Of a DNA stretch of 64,000 nt, positions 27,079 through 36,576 are shown piece by piece (position 1 is the first letter of the stretch; every line of letters starts with the position of its first letter). The DNA comes from CALBRZ01 sp964511065 (GTDB taxonomy: Bacteria; Planctomycetota; Planctomycetia; Pirellulales; S012-138). Under the pieces are notes generated by a model. The model ran no database searches and had not been told where the DNA came from. It saw only the letters and a list, made by a program, of their open reading frames with translations. Both the position numbers and the translations under genes were made by a program. The stretch is taken from the NCBI GenBank assembly GCA_964511065.1, contig CAZEEG010000002.1:1-64000 (forward strand), read 5' to 3'.

Positions 27079-27978
27079 ATGCAGTACGGCCGCACATGGT
27101 CCCCCGTTCCTCGTGCGCGCGCGGCAAGCGCCCACTGGCCCTTGGTCTGTGCGCAGGCTGCCAAGGTGCGCGCGGCGTACCTTCAGGTCGCCATGGTGGC
27201 GCTATGTCTGCTGGCAACGTGTGGTTGCAAGGGCATTGCCCCCAGCAATCATCGCAATTGGTCGCCCGACCAGGCCAAGCTGCCTACGGTGGAGTTTCAT
27301 CGCGACAAGCTGACCGTCCACAACGTGCGCTACTGCCGGTATCTCACAACCGACAATTACGTGGTCCATTACGAGGACCGGACCTACGACCTGGGCGGCG
27401 TGCAGACGGTGGACTTCATCGTGGTGCCGTTTGACAACATGCCGGCCATGGCCCATACGATGCTCAGCTTTGGCTTCGACAACGGCGAGTACCTGGCCGT
27501 TTCCGTCGAAGTTCGCCGGGAGAAGGGCGAAAGTTACGATGCCGCGCGCGGCATGGCCAACGGCTACGAGATCATGTACGTGGTCGGCGATGAGCGCGAC
27601 TTGATCAAGTTGCGCACGCACCACCGGCTCGACGATGTTTACGTGTACCGCACCCGAGCCACGCCCGAGCAGGCGCGGGCGATGCTGCTTTCGGTAACCG
27701 CCCGCATGAACCACCTGGCCAAGGAGCCGGAGTTCTACAACACCCTATTGAACAACTGCACCACCAACATCATCGACCACATCAATCAGATTCAGCCGGG
27801 GATCATTCCACTCGATGCGCGGATGCTGTTGCCCGGCTTCTCGGCCAAAATGGCGTACGACCTGGGGCTGCTGGTCGATTACGGCACCTTCGAGGAAACG
27901 ACGCGGCGAGCCCGGATCAACGCCAAGGCGTACCAGGCCTCAGACGAGGACTTCTCCCAAGCGATTCGCCGCAAGTAA
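27079..27978 (+). CDS. DUF4105 (Lnb N-terminal-like) membrane or lipoprotein
   Basis: A 299-residue protein of the DUF4105 / Lnb N-terminal periplasmic family, a predicted papain-like Cys-His fold. The key phrase is FYNTLLNNCTTNIIDHINQ near residues 215-233, holding the conserved NNCTTN Cys; the His is probably in MAHTMLSFGFDNGEYL upstream. The N-terminal 50 residues end in MVALCLLATCGCKG, which looks like a lipoprotein signal (LATC or TCGC), suggesting that the true start may be the ATG at 27193 with lipid attachment. The longer form to 27079 is kept because it is open and has an ATG. About 140 bases between the gap and this gene show nothing recognisable. Confidence 0.8.
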   Translation: MQYGRTWSPVPRARAASAHWPLVCAQAAKVRAAYLQVAMVALCLLATCGCKGIAPSNHRNWSPDQAKLPTVEFHRDKLTVHNVRYCRYLTTDNYVVHYEDRTYDLGGVQTVDFIVVPFDNMPAMAHTMLSFGFDNGEYLAVSVEVRREKGESYDAARGMANGYEIMYVVGDERDLIKLRTHHRLDDVYVYRTRATPEQARAMLLSVTARMNHLAKEPEFYNTLLNNCTTNIIDHINQIQPGIIPLDARMLLPGFSAKMAYDLGLLVDYGTFEETTRRARINAKAYQASDEDFSQAIRRK

Positions 27979-28215
27979 GCTCAGGGGGGCGGGATTCCTC
28001 GTGAACCGTCCTTCGGATGGCCGCCTGTCACCGAATCTCTCGCAGCGAGGGGTAGCCGGTAGATTCCACGGCGCAGTTGTTTGAACTTGCCGCGGGCGCT
28101 CTTTAGAATCGGACCGGTACAGGTGAGGGGCTGCCCAACTGGCAGCGCCCCCCTGCGTTCTGAACTGCCGATCCATTCCCGCCTTCGATCGTCCCTACCT
28201 GTGGAGGTACCTGCG

Positions 28216-28797
28216 ATGCGTACGCTGCGCTATGTGTTGGCCGCCAGTTTGTTGGCCTGGTTTGCCGCTCCCGTACTGGCTGAAGACGGCGTCGAGGTGG
28301 GCGAAAAGGCCCCCGCGTTCGAAGCCAAGGACGATCAAGGCAAGCTCTGGAAGTCGAGCGACTATGTGGGCAAGAAGTACATTGTGGTGTACTTCTACCC
28401 GGCCGCCATGACCGGCGGCTGCACCAGGCAGGCCTGCGCTTTCCGCGACGATGCCGATGAACTGAAAAAGCACAACGTCGAGGTGGTGGGGGTTAGCGGC
28501 GATGAAGTCGCCGGCCTGGCCCTATTCAAGAAGGCCGAGAGCCTGAACTTCGCGCTGCTGTCCGATCCCGAGGGCCAGGTCGCCAAGAAGTTTGGCGTGC
28601 CAACCCGGCCCGGCGGCGAGATTCAACGCGAAGTCGACGGCAAGACCCACACGCTCAAGCGCGGCGTGACCACCGCGAGGTGGACCTTCGTGATCGACCT
28701 GGACGGCAACATCGCCTTGAAGAACACCAAGGTCAACGCGCCGCAGGATAGCGAACAAGTGCTGACCCTGATCAAGAAGCTCAACAAGCAGTCGTAA
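28216..28797 (+). CDS. Exported peroxiredoxin, PrxQ/BCP type
   Basis: A 193-residue thiol peroxidase that would reduce hydroperoxides outside the cytoplasm. A Sec signal occupies residues 1-22 (AAPVLAEDG). The peroxidatic site reads YFYPAAMTGGCTRQACAFRDD: the peroxidatic Cys is in GGCT and a second Cys follows five residues later, the atypical two-Cys spacing of the BCP/PrxQ group. The usual 'P.d.TpGCT' is varied (AAMTGGCT). It starts at 28216 behind GGAGG with 8-nt spacing. The next gene, 196 bp downstream, encodes another exported thioredoxin-fold protein. Confidence 0.9.
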   Translation: MRTLRYVLAASLLAWFAAPVLAEDGVEVGEKAPAFEAKDDQGKLWKSSDYVGKKYIVVYFYPAAMTGGCTRQACAFRDDADELKKHNVEVVGVSGDEVAGLALFKKAESLNFALLSDPEGQVAKKFGVPTRPGGEIQREVDGKTHTLKRGVTTARWTFVIDLDGNIALKNTKVNAPQDSEQVLTLIKKLNKQS

Positions 28798-28992
28798 CCG
28801 GGCTGGAAGGTTTATCGAACCGCATCCCTTGCTGGCCGTCGTCGTGTTTCGGCCGCGGGAGCCGCTCGCGCCATCTGTATCGCAGTTCACTGAGCGAAAC
28901 TCCCCGCCGGGTAAGATGAACGCGCGAAGTTGGTTCGGATCGTCGGTGAATCCGGCAAACCGTTCTTGTACCGCAAACCAAGCGAGGTACCC

Positions 28993-29610
28993 ATGAAACG
29001 ACCAGCGGCATCGTGGCTTGTCCCGGCGTTGGCACTGGCGGCCATCGTATTCACGGCCCAGCACGCGGCGGCCGGTAAGTTCAACAAGGTTCTCAACATC
29101 GGCGACAAGGCACCGGCCTGGAAATCCCTGATCGGGATCGACGACAAAGAACACAGCCTGGACGATCTCAAGGACGCCAAGGCCGTGGTCGTTGCCTTCA
29201 CCTGCAACCACTGCCCAATCGCCCAAGCTTATGAAGACCGCTTCACGGCGTTTGCCCGCGAGGCCAAGAAACGCGGCGTGGCATTCGTCGCCATTAATGT
29301 GAACACGATTGAGCCCGACCGGTTGGACAAGATGAAGGAGCGGGCCGAGCAGAAGGGCTTCAATTTCCCCTACCTGTACGATGAATCGCAGCAGATCGGC
29401 AAGGACTACGGGGCGGCGGTGACGCCGCACTTGTTCGTCCTCGATGGCGACCGCAAGGTGGCCTACATGGGGGCTTTCGATTCCGACATCAACCGCCGCG
29501 AAGGCGACCGACTGTACGTGGAAGACGCCGTTGAAGCCATCCTCGCCGGCAAGCAGCCAGAGGTGACAGAAACGCGTCCCTCGGGTTGCTCGATCAAGTA
29601 CAACCGGTAA
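28993..29610 (+). CDS. Exported thioredoxin-fold protein with CNHCP motif
   Basis: A 205-residue redoxin-family protein with a Sec signal (ending QHAAAG) and a thioredoxin fold. The active site is VVAFTCNHCPIAQAYEDR near residues 68-85, i.e. CxxC as CNHC, where standard thioredoxins have CGPC. cis-Pro is in AAVTPHLFVLD. The C-terminus ends SGCSIKYNR, a conserved 'GCSIK' tail in this group, giving a third Cys. Members are placed near TlpA/ResA-like disulfide reductases or AhpC/TSA redoxins; which substrate it serves is unknown. The ATG at 28993 is chosen for the signal peptide. A strong terminator follows. Confidence 0.87.
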   Translation: MKRPAASWLVPALALAAIVFTAQHAAAGKFNKVLNIGDKAPAWKSLIGIDDKEHSLDDLKDAKAVVVAFTCNHCPIAQAYEDRFTAFAREAKKRGVAFVAINVNTIEPDRLDKMKERAEQKGFNFPYLYDESQQIGKDYGAAVTPHLFVLDGDRKVAYMGAFDSDINRREGDRLYVEDAVEAILAGKQPEVTETRPSGCSIKYNR

Positions 29611-29674
29611 GCGGGAGCTAACCGCCTCGTGCTTGTTCACAACGGCAGGATGCTGCCACGGTGATGAAAAATTC

Positions 29675-29713
29675 AAGCGGCAGGTACGTCATCGGCGTGC
29701 CTGCCGCTTTTTT
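29675..29713. terminator. Strong intrinsic terminator, possibly bidirectional
   Basis: AAGCGGCAGGTACG (29675-29688) pairs with CGTGCCTGCCGCTT (29696-29709) at 13 of 14 positions, followed by six T (29708-29713) on the plus strand. On the minus strand the stem is followed by GAATTTTTCATC, so it can also end the leftward operon that stops at 29882. Confidence 0.85.
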
Positions 29714-29881
29714 GTTGCGCCTCCATCGCGAGAGAGTATGTCGTGCGGACTGGGCAGCCCCGATTCTGCAAACGGAGCGCATTGGGCGATTCTAAGTGCA
29801 CGGCGCAGGCTGAAGCGTTTCGCCGACGTGATTCACAAGAACGGCCGCTTGGCACGCGGCGCAGTTCAGAAACTGGCCCCG

Positions 29882-32800
29882 TTACGGCCTGCTCTTCCGC
29901 TGCTGTTGTAACCAGCGTTCGATGGCTACCTGGGTCGCCTGATCCTGGCGAACGATCAACGTTTGTGAGGGCCCATCAACGGCAATGGCCGGCGGATTGG
30001 ACTCTTGGTTCCACTGGGTTGGTTCCACTTCGCGTGGGATGCGATTGGCCCAAGCCGCAGCAGGCTCGGCGGCCCCGGCCAGCCCCGCCAGTGAATAGAA
30101 TGCAATTTCCAACTCAGCCGCGAGTCGGTCCTGGCCGAGAAATTCAATGGTTTGGCCGTCAATGATTCGCAGCCCCACACCCAAGTCACTGGCCAGCCTG
30201 GCAATGGCCGTGGCCATGGTGGTATCGGTGGCGGAAAGTGTTACCGGCCGCTCTGCCCAAACGGTGTCGGGCAGGCTGGCGGCATCGAGAATGACACGGA
30301 TTCCCGCTTGCTCTTGCAGGTACCGCAACACGCGCCGCAGCGGTGTGGGCTTGACGAAATTCGCCGTCACGGTCTTGCCCAAGTTGTCGCTTGCGGCAGC
30401 AAATGGGGTTTGCAGCGGGGGCTTGGAAAGCACCACAGCGGTCCGTGGCGACTTCCCTCGGGCCGCACGAAGCTGATCGAGGAACCGGGCAACCTGCCGC
30501 TGAACGGCATGCGATTGAACCACGCTCAGCGACTGCCCGGCAGCGGTAATGGTTCCTGACCCTCCCTCGGATTGCCACGACGCTGGCGCGATAAACTGCC
30601 GAATCAGCGCCGAGAGCGACTGTGTGTCGGTGCTTCCCGCCACCAACAGATCATCCACCGGATAGTCCACCGTCCGCGGTTCATCTCCCTCGGTGGCTTG
30701 GGCGGTGATGAAGATGTATCGCTCGCGCGGTTGGAACCGCAACCGCTTCTTGGCAAGCAGGCCCTGGATCGCGTCGCCCACCGTTGTCTCGGCTGAGATC
30801 AAATCGACCGGATCGCTGGGCGAGACCCCCATGGCTTGCATCTCGGCAATGTCGTATGCCAATGGAATCCGGCTGATCTCGCTTAGCACATCGAGCGCGT
30901 CGGCCAGCGGTACTTGGCGCAGCTCGATGCCGACCAGGCGGTCCTTGAGCCGCGCCGCGACATCCACCATAGGTGCTTGTGGCTCCGGTTCGGCCGGCAT
31001 CTCGGCTGGATCCAAGCCGGGATCGAGTGCCGGATCGGGTTCCAGCGCATCGGCGAGCGCATCCTCGTCGGGGGTACGATGCGCAAGGGTGGCCAGGGCC
31101 AGCGAGGCTTGGATTGCCGGTTCGTCGTCGAGCGAGATGCGAACCTCGGCCAGTGCGCCATCGGACGACGGCTGCGCACTTTCCCAAAGGGGGATCAGCA
31201 TCCGCCAGGTTTGCGGCCCCGTCACCCCGGCAGGCTGATCGGCCATCGCGGGACCACCGGGCGGCGCAGCAGGATCGATCGCGGCCGGATCGGTCAGGCC
31301 CGGCAGGTCGAACGCGGTACGTGGCCCATCTTCCGGCGCGCGTACCGATGGAAGATCGGCCAGAATTTCCCCCACGCCAGCGACCTGCGGAACGCCCGGC
31401 TGCGGTGCCAGGGGTGCAGGGCCAGGCAGCTTAGGCCACCATGCAGGCGGGGCTTCCATCTGAGCCAGCGCCTTCAGCAAGGCCGCCAGGTCGGAAGCCA
31501 ACACCTTGGCCTCTTCACCGGAACCGCCCAGTGCGTACAACCGCCCCGTTAGCTGGAACGATTTTTCCAGGGCCAACCCAATGGCGGGTGCTTTCGCCAA
31601 TCGCCCCCATGCCACGCGGCCCGGCCCCACCGGCAGCCATGTCGGCGGCACTTGAGCCATCCAACCGGTAGCAGCGTTGTCGACCACCACGGCAAACGTG
31701 TCGGCTTCGCCGATCTTGGCCAGCAGCGTCTTGATGGATTGCGACCGCAACCCATCCACCGTTCCGCCCGATGTTGCAAAGGACTGTAGCAAATCGGAAG
31801 GACCGGTGACTAGGGTTCGCCCATCCACGATCGCGAACGGGAATGGCCAGGGGCTGTTCTCCAGCATCCGGCAGGGCACGTTGCGCAATTTCAAGTCGAG
31901 CGGCGGCGATGCTGCCAAGCGTTGCGACGCATGTTCGGCCTCGGCAATCAGCTCGATGGCGATTACGCTGCGCCTCAGGGGCGAGCCCCCTTCGAGCGTG
32001 TCGAGCCCCAGCGGGAGATGATCTTTTACCGTGGCCCACGTAATGCGGCTGATTTCATGCGGTTCCAGGTCAAACGCCGATGCCACCGGCCCCAGTAAAC
32101 GCCATTGCTCGGCCGTGGACGATGCCAACTCCGCCGGAAATACCGGTTGCGACAACAGGCTGGCCGGGCGGACCGTCAGCACGGCGGCCGTCGACGGCGG
32201 CAACCACTGTGGTTGCCACGCCACAAAAACTTCGGGCAGGACGTTCTTGGGTTGTTGCGGTTCGTCTGGTTGTCCCTCAGCAGGAGCCATCGGCACGCCG
32301 GCAGGCGGCGGATCGGGAACCGGCGATTCATCGCTCGGAATATTGTCCGGGGGGCTCGCCTCGGGAGTTTCGGGCATTGGCTGCGGCTGAACCGGAGCAG
32401 GGGCGGCAGGTTGGGCGGCCGCCGCCACCTCTGACTCTGTTTGGCCGCCGCCGCGAAACAGCAGCCAAGAACCGACAATCAGGACCAGCCCGGCCGCCGC
32501 TGAAGCGGATATCCAAATCCAGCGGCGGGCCGTTTGGGCGGCGTACCAGTCGGGCAGAGCCGCCAAGTCATCGTGCGCCATTGCAGCGTTGCCGCTGCCG
32601 CGATGACTGGCCCAGGCATCAAGCGAATCGCCTGCATCAAGACGACCGTCAGCCGATTCATCGACGGGCGCCTTTGCGGCTGAACCGTCGCGGGTGGACG
32701 CTACTTTTCCGGCGCTGGCCGAAGTGAGATCCAATCCCACGTCGGCCACCTGCGCCAGATTGGCTTGCAGCGGTACCGCTTTCGCCGCGGCGGCACCACT

Positions 32801-33421
32801 CCCTTTGCGTTTGCTGCCCGATGGTTGGTTGGTGGATTGCCCTTCGGCCGGCGCTGCGGGGCTTGCCGATCGTGTTTGGGGCGCTTGGCCGCCGGACGGC
32901 GCTACCCGTTCACCGGGAGCTCCGGCAGCGCGGTTTGCAGGATTTGGGCCGGCAGTTCGCTGCACCGGCGGCGAGGCGGGATCAGCCGACGCCAGTTTAC
33001 CGGGCCCAGGTGGATTGACACCGCCGGACTTCGCAGTGTCGCCACGCTGATGGCTGCGCTCATCGCGGGCCGGCGAAGGAGCTTTAGGATTCGCAGGCCG
33101 CGAGGTCTGAGGGGACCCATCGGCATGCGGTGTATCGCCTGCCGGAGCACGATGGGTGCCATCGGTACCGGGAGCGGCATGGCTCGCGCTGCCGCGATTG
33201 GCTCGCTGGGGCGTGGCCGATGGCCTGGCACCATCCGATAGCCTGGCAGCGCTGGTGGGCTTGGCGGGCGCAGCTTCGCCCGGAGGCTGCCAACCGGGGG
33301 GCGGAAAGATGCCCACCATGCTGCCGCACTTGGGGCACTCGACAATCTGTCCAATCAGCGAGCGCTCGCGGACGGTCAGCCGCGCTTGGCAGGTTTCGCA
33401 GACGACGCTGAACAATCCCAT
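29882..33421 (-). CDS. Zinc-ribbon / single-membrane-segment / STN-like protein
   Basis: A 1179-residue protein with an unusual architecture. Residues 8-32 form a small zinc ribbon (C8, C11, C29, C32: CETC...CPKC) on the predicted cytoplasmic side. Residues 45-295 are a Pro/Ala/Ser-rich linker. A single membrane segment lies at about 300-322 (WIWISASAAAGLVLIVGSW). The outer part has a globular region at about 390-640, another Pro-rich linker, and a C-terminal part with at least two STN-like (secretin/TonB N-terminal short domain) units: IELRQVPLADALDVLSEISR and VTANFVKPTPLRRVLRYLQE with their LL.....I.. strands. Start at 33421 is chosen because the ribbon begins there. It begins 50 nt after the pseudokinase gene on the same strand, so an operon is likely. 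Function unknown. Confidence 0.78.
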   Translation of the reverse strand: MGLFSVVCETCQARLTVRERSLIGQIVECPKCGSMVGIFPPPGWQPPGEAAPAKPTSAARLSDGARPSATPQRANRGSASHAAPGTDGTHRAPAGDTPHADGSPQTSRPANPKAPSPARDERSHQRGDTAKSGGVNPPGPGKLASADPASPPVQRTAGPNPANRAAGAPGERVAPSGGQAPQTRSASPAAPAEGQSTNQPSGSKRKGSGAAAAKAVPLQANLAQVADVGLDLTSASAGKVASTRDGSAAKAPVDESADGRLDAGDSLDAWASHRGSGNAAMAHDDLAALPDWYAAQTARRWIWISASAAAGLVLIVGSWLLFRGGGQTESEVAAAAQPAAPAPVQPQPMPETPEASPPDNIPSDESPVPDPPPAGVPMAPAEGQPDEPQQPKNVLPEVFVAWQPQWLPPSTAAVLTVRPASLLSQPVFPAELASSTAEQWRLLGPVASAFDLEPHEISRITWATVKDHLPLGLDTLEGGSPLRRSVIAIELIAEAEHASQRLAASPPLDLKLRNVPCRMLENSPWPFPFAIVDGRTLVTGPSDLLQSFATSGGTVDGLRSQSIKTLLAKIGEADTFAVVVDNAATGWMAQVPPTWLPVGPGRVAWGRLAKAPAIGLALEKSFQLTGRLYALGGSGEEAKVLASDLAALLKALAQMEAPPAWWPKLPGPAPLAPQPGVPQVAGVGEILADLPSVRAPEDGPRTAFDLPGLTDPAAIDPAAPPGGPAMADQPAGVTGPQTWRMLIPLWESAQPSSDGALAEVRISLDDEPAIQASLALATLAHRTPDEDALADALEPDPALDPGLDPAEMPAEPEPQAPMVDVAARLKDRLVGIELRQVPLADALDVLSEISRIPLAYDIAEMQAMGVSPSDPVDLISAETTVGDAIQGLLAKKRLRFQPRERYIFITAQATEGDEPRTVDYPVDDLLVAGSTDTQSLSALIRQFIAPASWQSEGGSGTITAAGQSLSVVQSHAVQRQVARFLDQLRAARGKSPRTAVVLSKPPLQTPFAAASDNLGKTVTANFVKPTPLRRVLRYLQEQAGIRVILDAASLPDTVWAERPVTLSATDTTMATAIARLASDLGVGLRIIDGQTIEFLGQDRLAAELEIAFYSLAGLAGAAEPAAAWANRIPREVEPTQWNQESNPPAIAVDGPSQTLIVRQDQATQVAIERWLQQQRKSRP

Positions 33422-33471
33422 GCGCGAATGGCTCGCTGTCGATGTGCGGCCTGGGGGGCGCGCCAAGCCGT

Positions 33472-36400
33472 TTACTGTTGCAACTCGGGAGGGATGGCGT
33501 CACCGCGCCGGGCGGCAGCCGCGCGCGTGGTCACGAAGATGACCTCGCCCTCGCCTTCTTTCTTGATGATGTAGATCAGCTTGCCGTCCGGGTTGGCCAA
33601 TTTCATCACATTACGCAGAATCTCACCCGCCGGTTTATTCTGTTCATCCAGGCCGAACGATTGGTTCTTGGTGATGCCTTCCAGTTGCAGGTCGGCCCCG
33701 ATGATCTGGATCGGCACGCCGATTTCCTCGGCAATGTACTCCATCGTTTTCTCAAGCGTGTCGCGAGCGAACGATAGCGTTATCTTCTTTTGGGCCAGAA
33801 TCTCGGCCGCGGTCTTGGGCTCGTTGGCGGCGGGCTGCGCAACGGCGACCGGTCCCACGGCGCCGCCGCCGGGCCGTTCCAGCAGCGTGAGGTAGCTGCC
33901 AAACGCCAGGTTGGGCGCGGCAATGTCGGGCAGGTAGAACTGTAGCACAGCATGTCCGTCGGCGGTGCCTACATGCATCTGATCGACGGCCGCCTGCAAC
34001 ATGGCTGGGTACTCGTACAGGATTTTCCGGCTGTAGGGGCTGCTGTTGAACGACAGGATGAAATCCTTCACCGCATCGGGCAGGGCTTTCACGCGGTCGC
34101 GCAAACCGGAGGCCACCTGGGTGGGGGCACTGGCGGCATCGCCGTAAGCCCTCAACTCAAGGAAGCATACGTTGTCTTCCAGGTGAAAACTCATCAGAGC
34201 GGCCTGGGCATTATCGCCCAGGAACCGTTCGGCCGGTTCGCGGAGAATGCTGGCCGGTCCGCTCCAAATGGTGTCGCCCTCGGTAAAGAGAAAGTTGGGC
34301 GCCACCAGCGCGGACACCAGCCAGGTTTGATTGGTGTGGGCCAGCAGGCCTTCCAACTCGCGCCGCAGCGGCGGCGGTGCCGTACCGTTGGCAATGGCCT
34401 CCTGGATCGGCGGTTGGGTTTCGCCCTGTGCCGCGACCGGCGCCAACGGGGCAACCACCACCAGGCTGGGATCATCGGGCGAGAGATAGTAGCCGGTGGT
34501 TTCCGTGGCGTATAGCTCGTGCTCACCCAACCGGGCCTTTTCGGCTTCCCCCCAGTTTTCCTGGAGCTGGCTTGCCGTGAGCGGGTTTTTCATCCGGGCC
34601 ACAGCGGCCACGCGCGGGGGCTTGCCGGGCTCGCCAGGCATCAATCCGATCAGCACACTTTCGAGATTCTCTGGCGGTACCCCGGTAAGTTGCTTGAGTT
34701 GATCGCGGAACATCGGCCCCAGGCCGCCGAGCATGTCATACATGTTTTCTTCGACCGGTGCCCCCAGCATCTGCTGCCCTCGCGGATGCGCGAGCAACTC
34801 GGCGGGCCGCAGCCAAAGGAACAATTGCACACCCCGGGGAAGGTAGCGAATTTCAATCGGCTGGCCCTTGATGGGCGTGGGCCAGGCCGAACCTTCCAGT
34901 GGCTGCACAGCAACTTGGGCCGGTCCCTGCGAGCCTCCGGTGGACGAACCTGTCGAAGTTGACGGCGTTGGCTGCGTCCCTTGCTCAGGCCCATCGACCG
35001 CGGCCGGCGTGGATGCGGCGGACTGGTTATTGACCGGAGTGGCCGTTGCGTTGTTGGTGGCCGTTGAGGTGGAATCGGTGGCGGTGCTCGCCGTCGTGGC
35101 GGTATTCGAAGTGTCCAGCGGGGCGCGGGTGAAAATCCACAATAACATCAAACAAGCGGCCAGGGTGATTCCGCCGATCATCATCGTATTGCGGTTCTTT
35201 TTCCGGCCACGTTGAACCCGAGAAACGGGCGACGTCGCCCCGCCGCTGCTGCCCGGACCGACGGCAGCCACCGGAGTAGCGGCAACAGGAGCAGCAGGCA
35301 CCGGAGTGGCGGCAACGACCGCCGCCGGAACCGGACCACTGGCAGCGACACCGGGGGTAACGGGGGTCACTGGTGCCGGTCCGCCTGGGGGCGCGTAGGG
35401 CTGCGCGGGTACGGCCTGGGCCACGATCGGTTGCACGCCCGCGGGAATGGGTTGCACGCCGCCCGTGTATCCAGCGGGCTGGGGCGAGGCCCACAGTTGT
35501 TCCAAGTAACGCAACTCGCTGGCACTCAATGCCGGCGGTTCAAACTGGGCATCCTCCTGGCTGAGATACGGTGCCAGAGCTTGCGCCACGTTGTCGGTAC
35601 GCTGGTAGCGGCCGGCCGGATCCTTCACCAGCATATAACCAACAACCTGGGCGACGGGGGCCGGCACCGCTTGCGGTGCCGCCTGGTCCAGCGACGGAGC
35701 CGGCTCGGAGACGTGTTTCTGCAAGACTTCCGCGGGGTCGCCCGAGTACGGCGGCCGCCCGGCCATCATTTCGAACAGCACGCATCCCAAGCTGTAAATG
35801 TCGCTCCGCTCGTCGCCCACGACATTCGACGCAACTTCTGGTGAGAAGTAAGGAGCCAGCGCAGCCAGGCGATCGCCAGCCGTCGGCGGGAGCGTGGCCG
35901 TGAAGGTGGCGGGATCGCGTTCCAACGGATACTGGATGACCCGGGCATGCCCCGCAGCATCGAGCCAAATATTTTCTGGCCGGATTTCGTTGTGCCCACG
36001 GCCCGCTTCGTACAGGGCATCGAGTCCCAGGGAAACATCCCGGGCAATCCGGCACGCCTCACGAACGGCAACGACGCCTTGTGCCAGCCGGTCGCTCAGC
36101 GCCTGCCCTTGCAGGTCTTCCAAGGCCACAAACTTGTGGGTGCCTGTATCAACCGCTTCGTAGCAGCGAACTACATAAGGCGACTGCACCGCGGCGGCGG
36201 CCGAGGCAACCTCGCTGATCGACGCGAATAGGGCCGGATCGCGAGCGGCACTCCCCGATATGAACTTCAAACAAACCGGATGGCCCGTTGCGATGTGCAC
36301 GGCCCGGAACATGCCCGCCAGCCGGCCCGACTTGATCCGATCGGTGACCCGATATCCGCCGTACACAAACGGCCCAGGCTTACCGCTCAACAAGATTCGG

Positions 36401-36576
36401 CTTTGGTATCGGGTGATGGCTTTCTGGTCGACCAGCCATTCCGCGAGCGTTTCCGCCGAGGTGTTGGCCGCACCTTTCACCTTGCTGAATTTTGCGGCCA
36501 GTTGGCGGCACGTATCAACCGAATGCAACTGGCTCTTAACCAGCAGCCTCCAAAACTCTTTGACCGTTAATGCCAT
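33472..36576 (-). CDS. Predicted pseudokinase receptor with STN-like outer domain
   Basis: A 1034-residue protein with a Ser/Thr-kinase-like cytoplasmic part, one membrane segment at about 464-482 and a large outer part. Residues 40-66 (LAEWLVDQKAITRYQSRILL) match the preamble of planctomycete STPKs. K104 of the VAIK motif is kept, and SDIYSLGCVLFEMMAGRPPY (258-277) is a good subdomain IX. Catalytic motifs are broken: HRD is HNE (195-197, in HNEIRPEN) and DFG is QYP (215-217). It is therefore probably catalytically dead. Residues 380-450 are Pro/Ala-rich. The outer part ends in an STN-like unit (KKITLSFARDTLEKTMEYIA). Start 36576 is where homology begins; the longer frame is less plausible. 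First gene of a two-gene unit with the zinc-ribbon protein. Confidence 0.8.
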   Translation of the reverse strand: MALTVKEFWRLLVKSQLHSVDTCRQLAAKFSKVKGAANTSAETLAEWLVDQKAITRYQSRILLSGKPGPFVYGGYRVTDRIKSGRLAGMFRAVHIATGHPVCLKFISGSAARDPALFASISEVASAAAAVQSPYVVRCYEAVDTGTHKFVALEDLQGQALSDRLAQGVVAVREACRIARDVSLGLDALYEAGRGHNEIRPENIWLDAAGHARVIQYPLERDPATFTATLPPTAGDRLAALAPYFSPEVASNVVGDERSDIYSLGCVLFEMMAGRPPYSGDPAEVLQKHVSEPAPSLDQAAPQAVPAPVAQVVGYMLVKDPAGRYQRTDNVAQALAPYLSQEDAQFEPPALSASELRYLEQLWASPQPAGYTGGVQPIPAGVQPIVAQAVPAQPYAPPGGPAPVTPVTPGVAASGPVPAAVVAATPVPAAPVAATPVAAVGPGSSGGATSPVSRVQRGRKKNRNTMMIGGITLAACLMLLWIFTRAPLDTSNTATTASTATDSTSTATNNATATPVNNQSAASTPAAVDGPEQGTQPTPSTSTGSSTGGSQGPAQVAVQPLEGSAWPTPIKGQPIEIRYLPRGVQLFLWLRPAELLAHPRGQQMLGAPVEENMYDMLGGLGPMFRDQLKQLTGVPPENLESVLIGLMPGEPGKPPRVAAVARMKNPLTASQLQENWGEAEKARLGEHELYATETTGYYLSPDDPSLVVVAPLAPVAAQGETQPPIQEAIANGTAPPPLRRELEGLLAHTNQTWLVSALVAPNFLFTEGDTIWSGPASILREPAERFLGDNAQAALMSFHLEDNVCFLELRAYGDAASAPTQVASGLRDRVKALPDAVKDFILSFNSSPYSRKILYEYPAMLQAAVDQMHVGTADGHAVLQFYLPDIAAPNLAFGSYLTLLERPGGGAVGPVAVAQPAANEPKTAAEILAQKKITLSFARDTLEKTMEYIAEEIGVPIQIIGADLQLEGITKNQSFGLDEQNKPAGEILRNVMKLANPDGKLIYIIKKEGEGEVIFVTTRAAAARRGDAIPPELQQ

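Noticed and set aside
26835..27434. Open frames running out of the N run
   Set aside because: The first residues are unknown (N), and the rest is a shifted frame over the DUF4105 gene.
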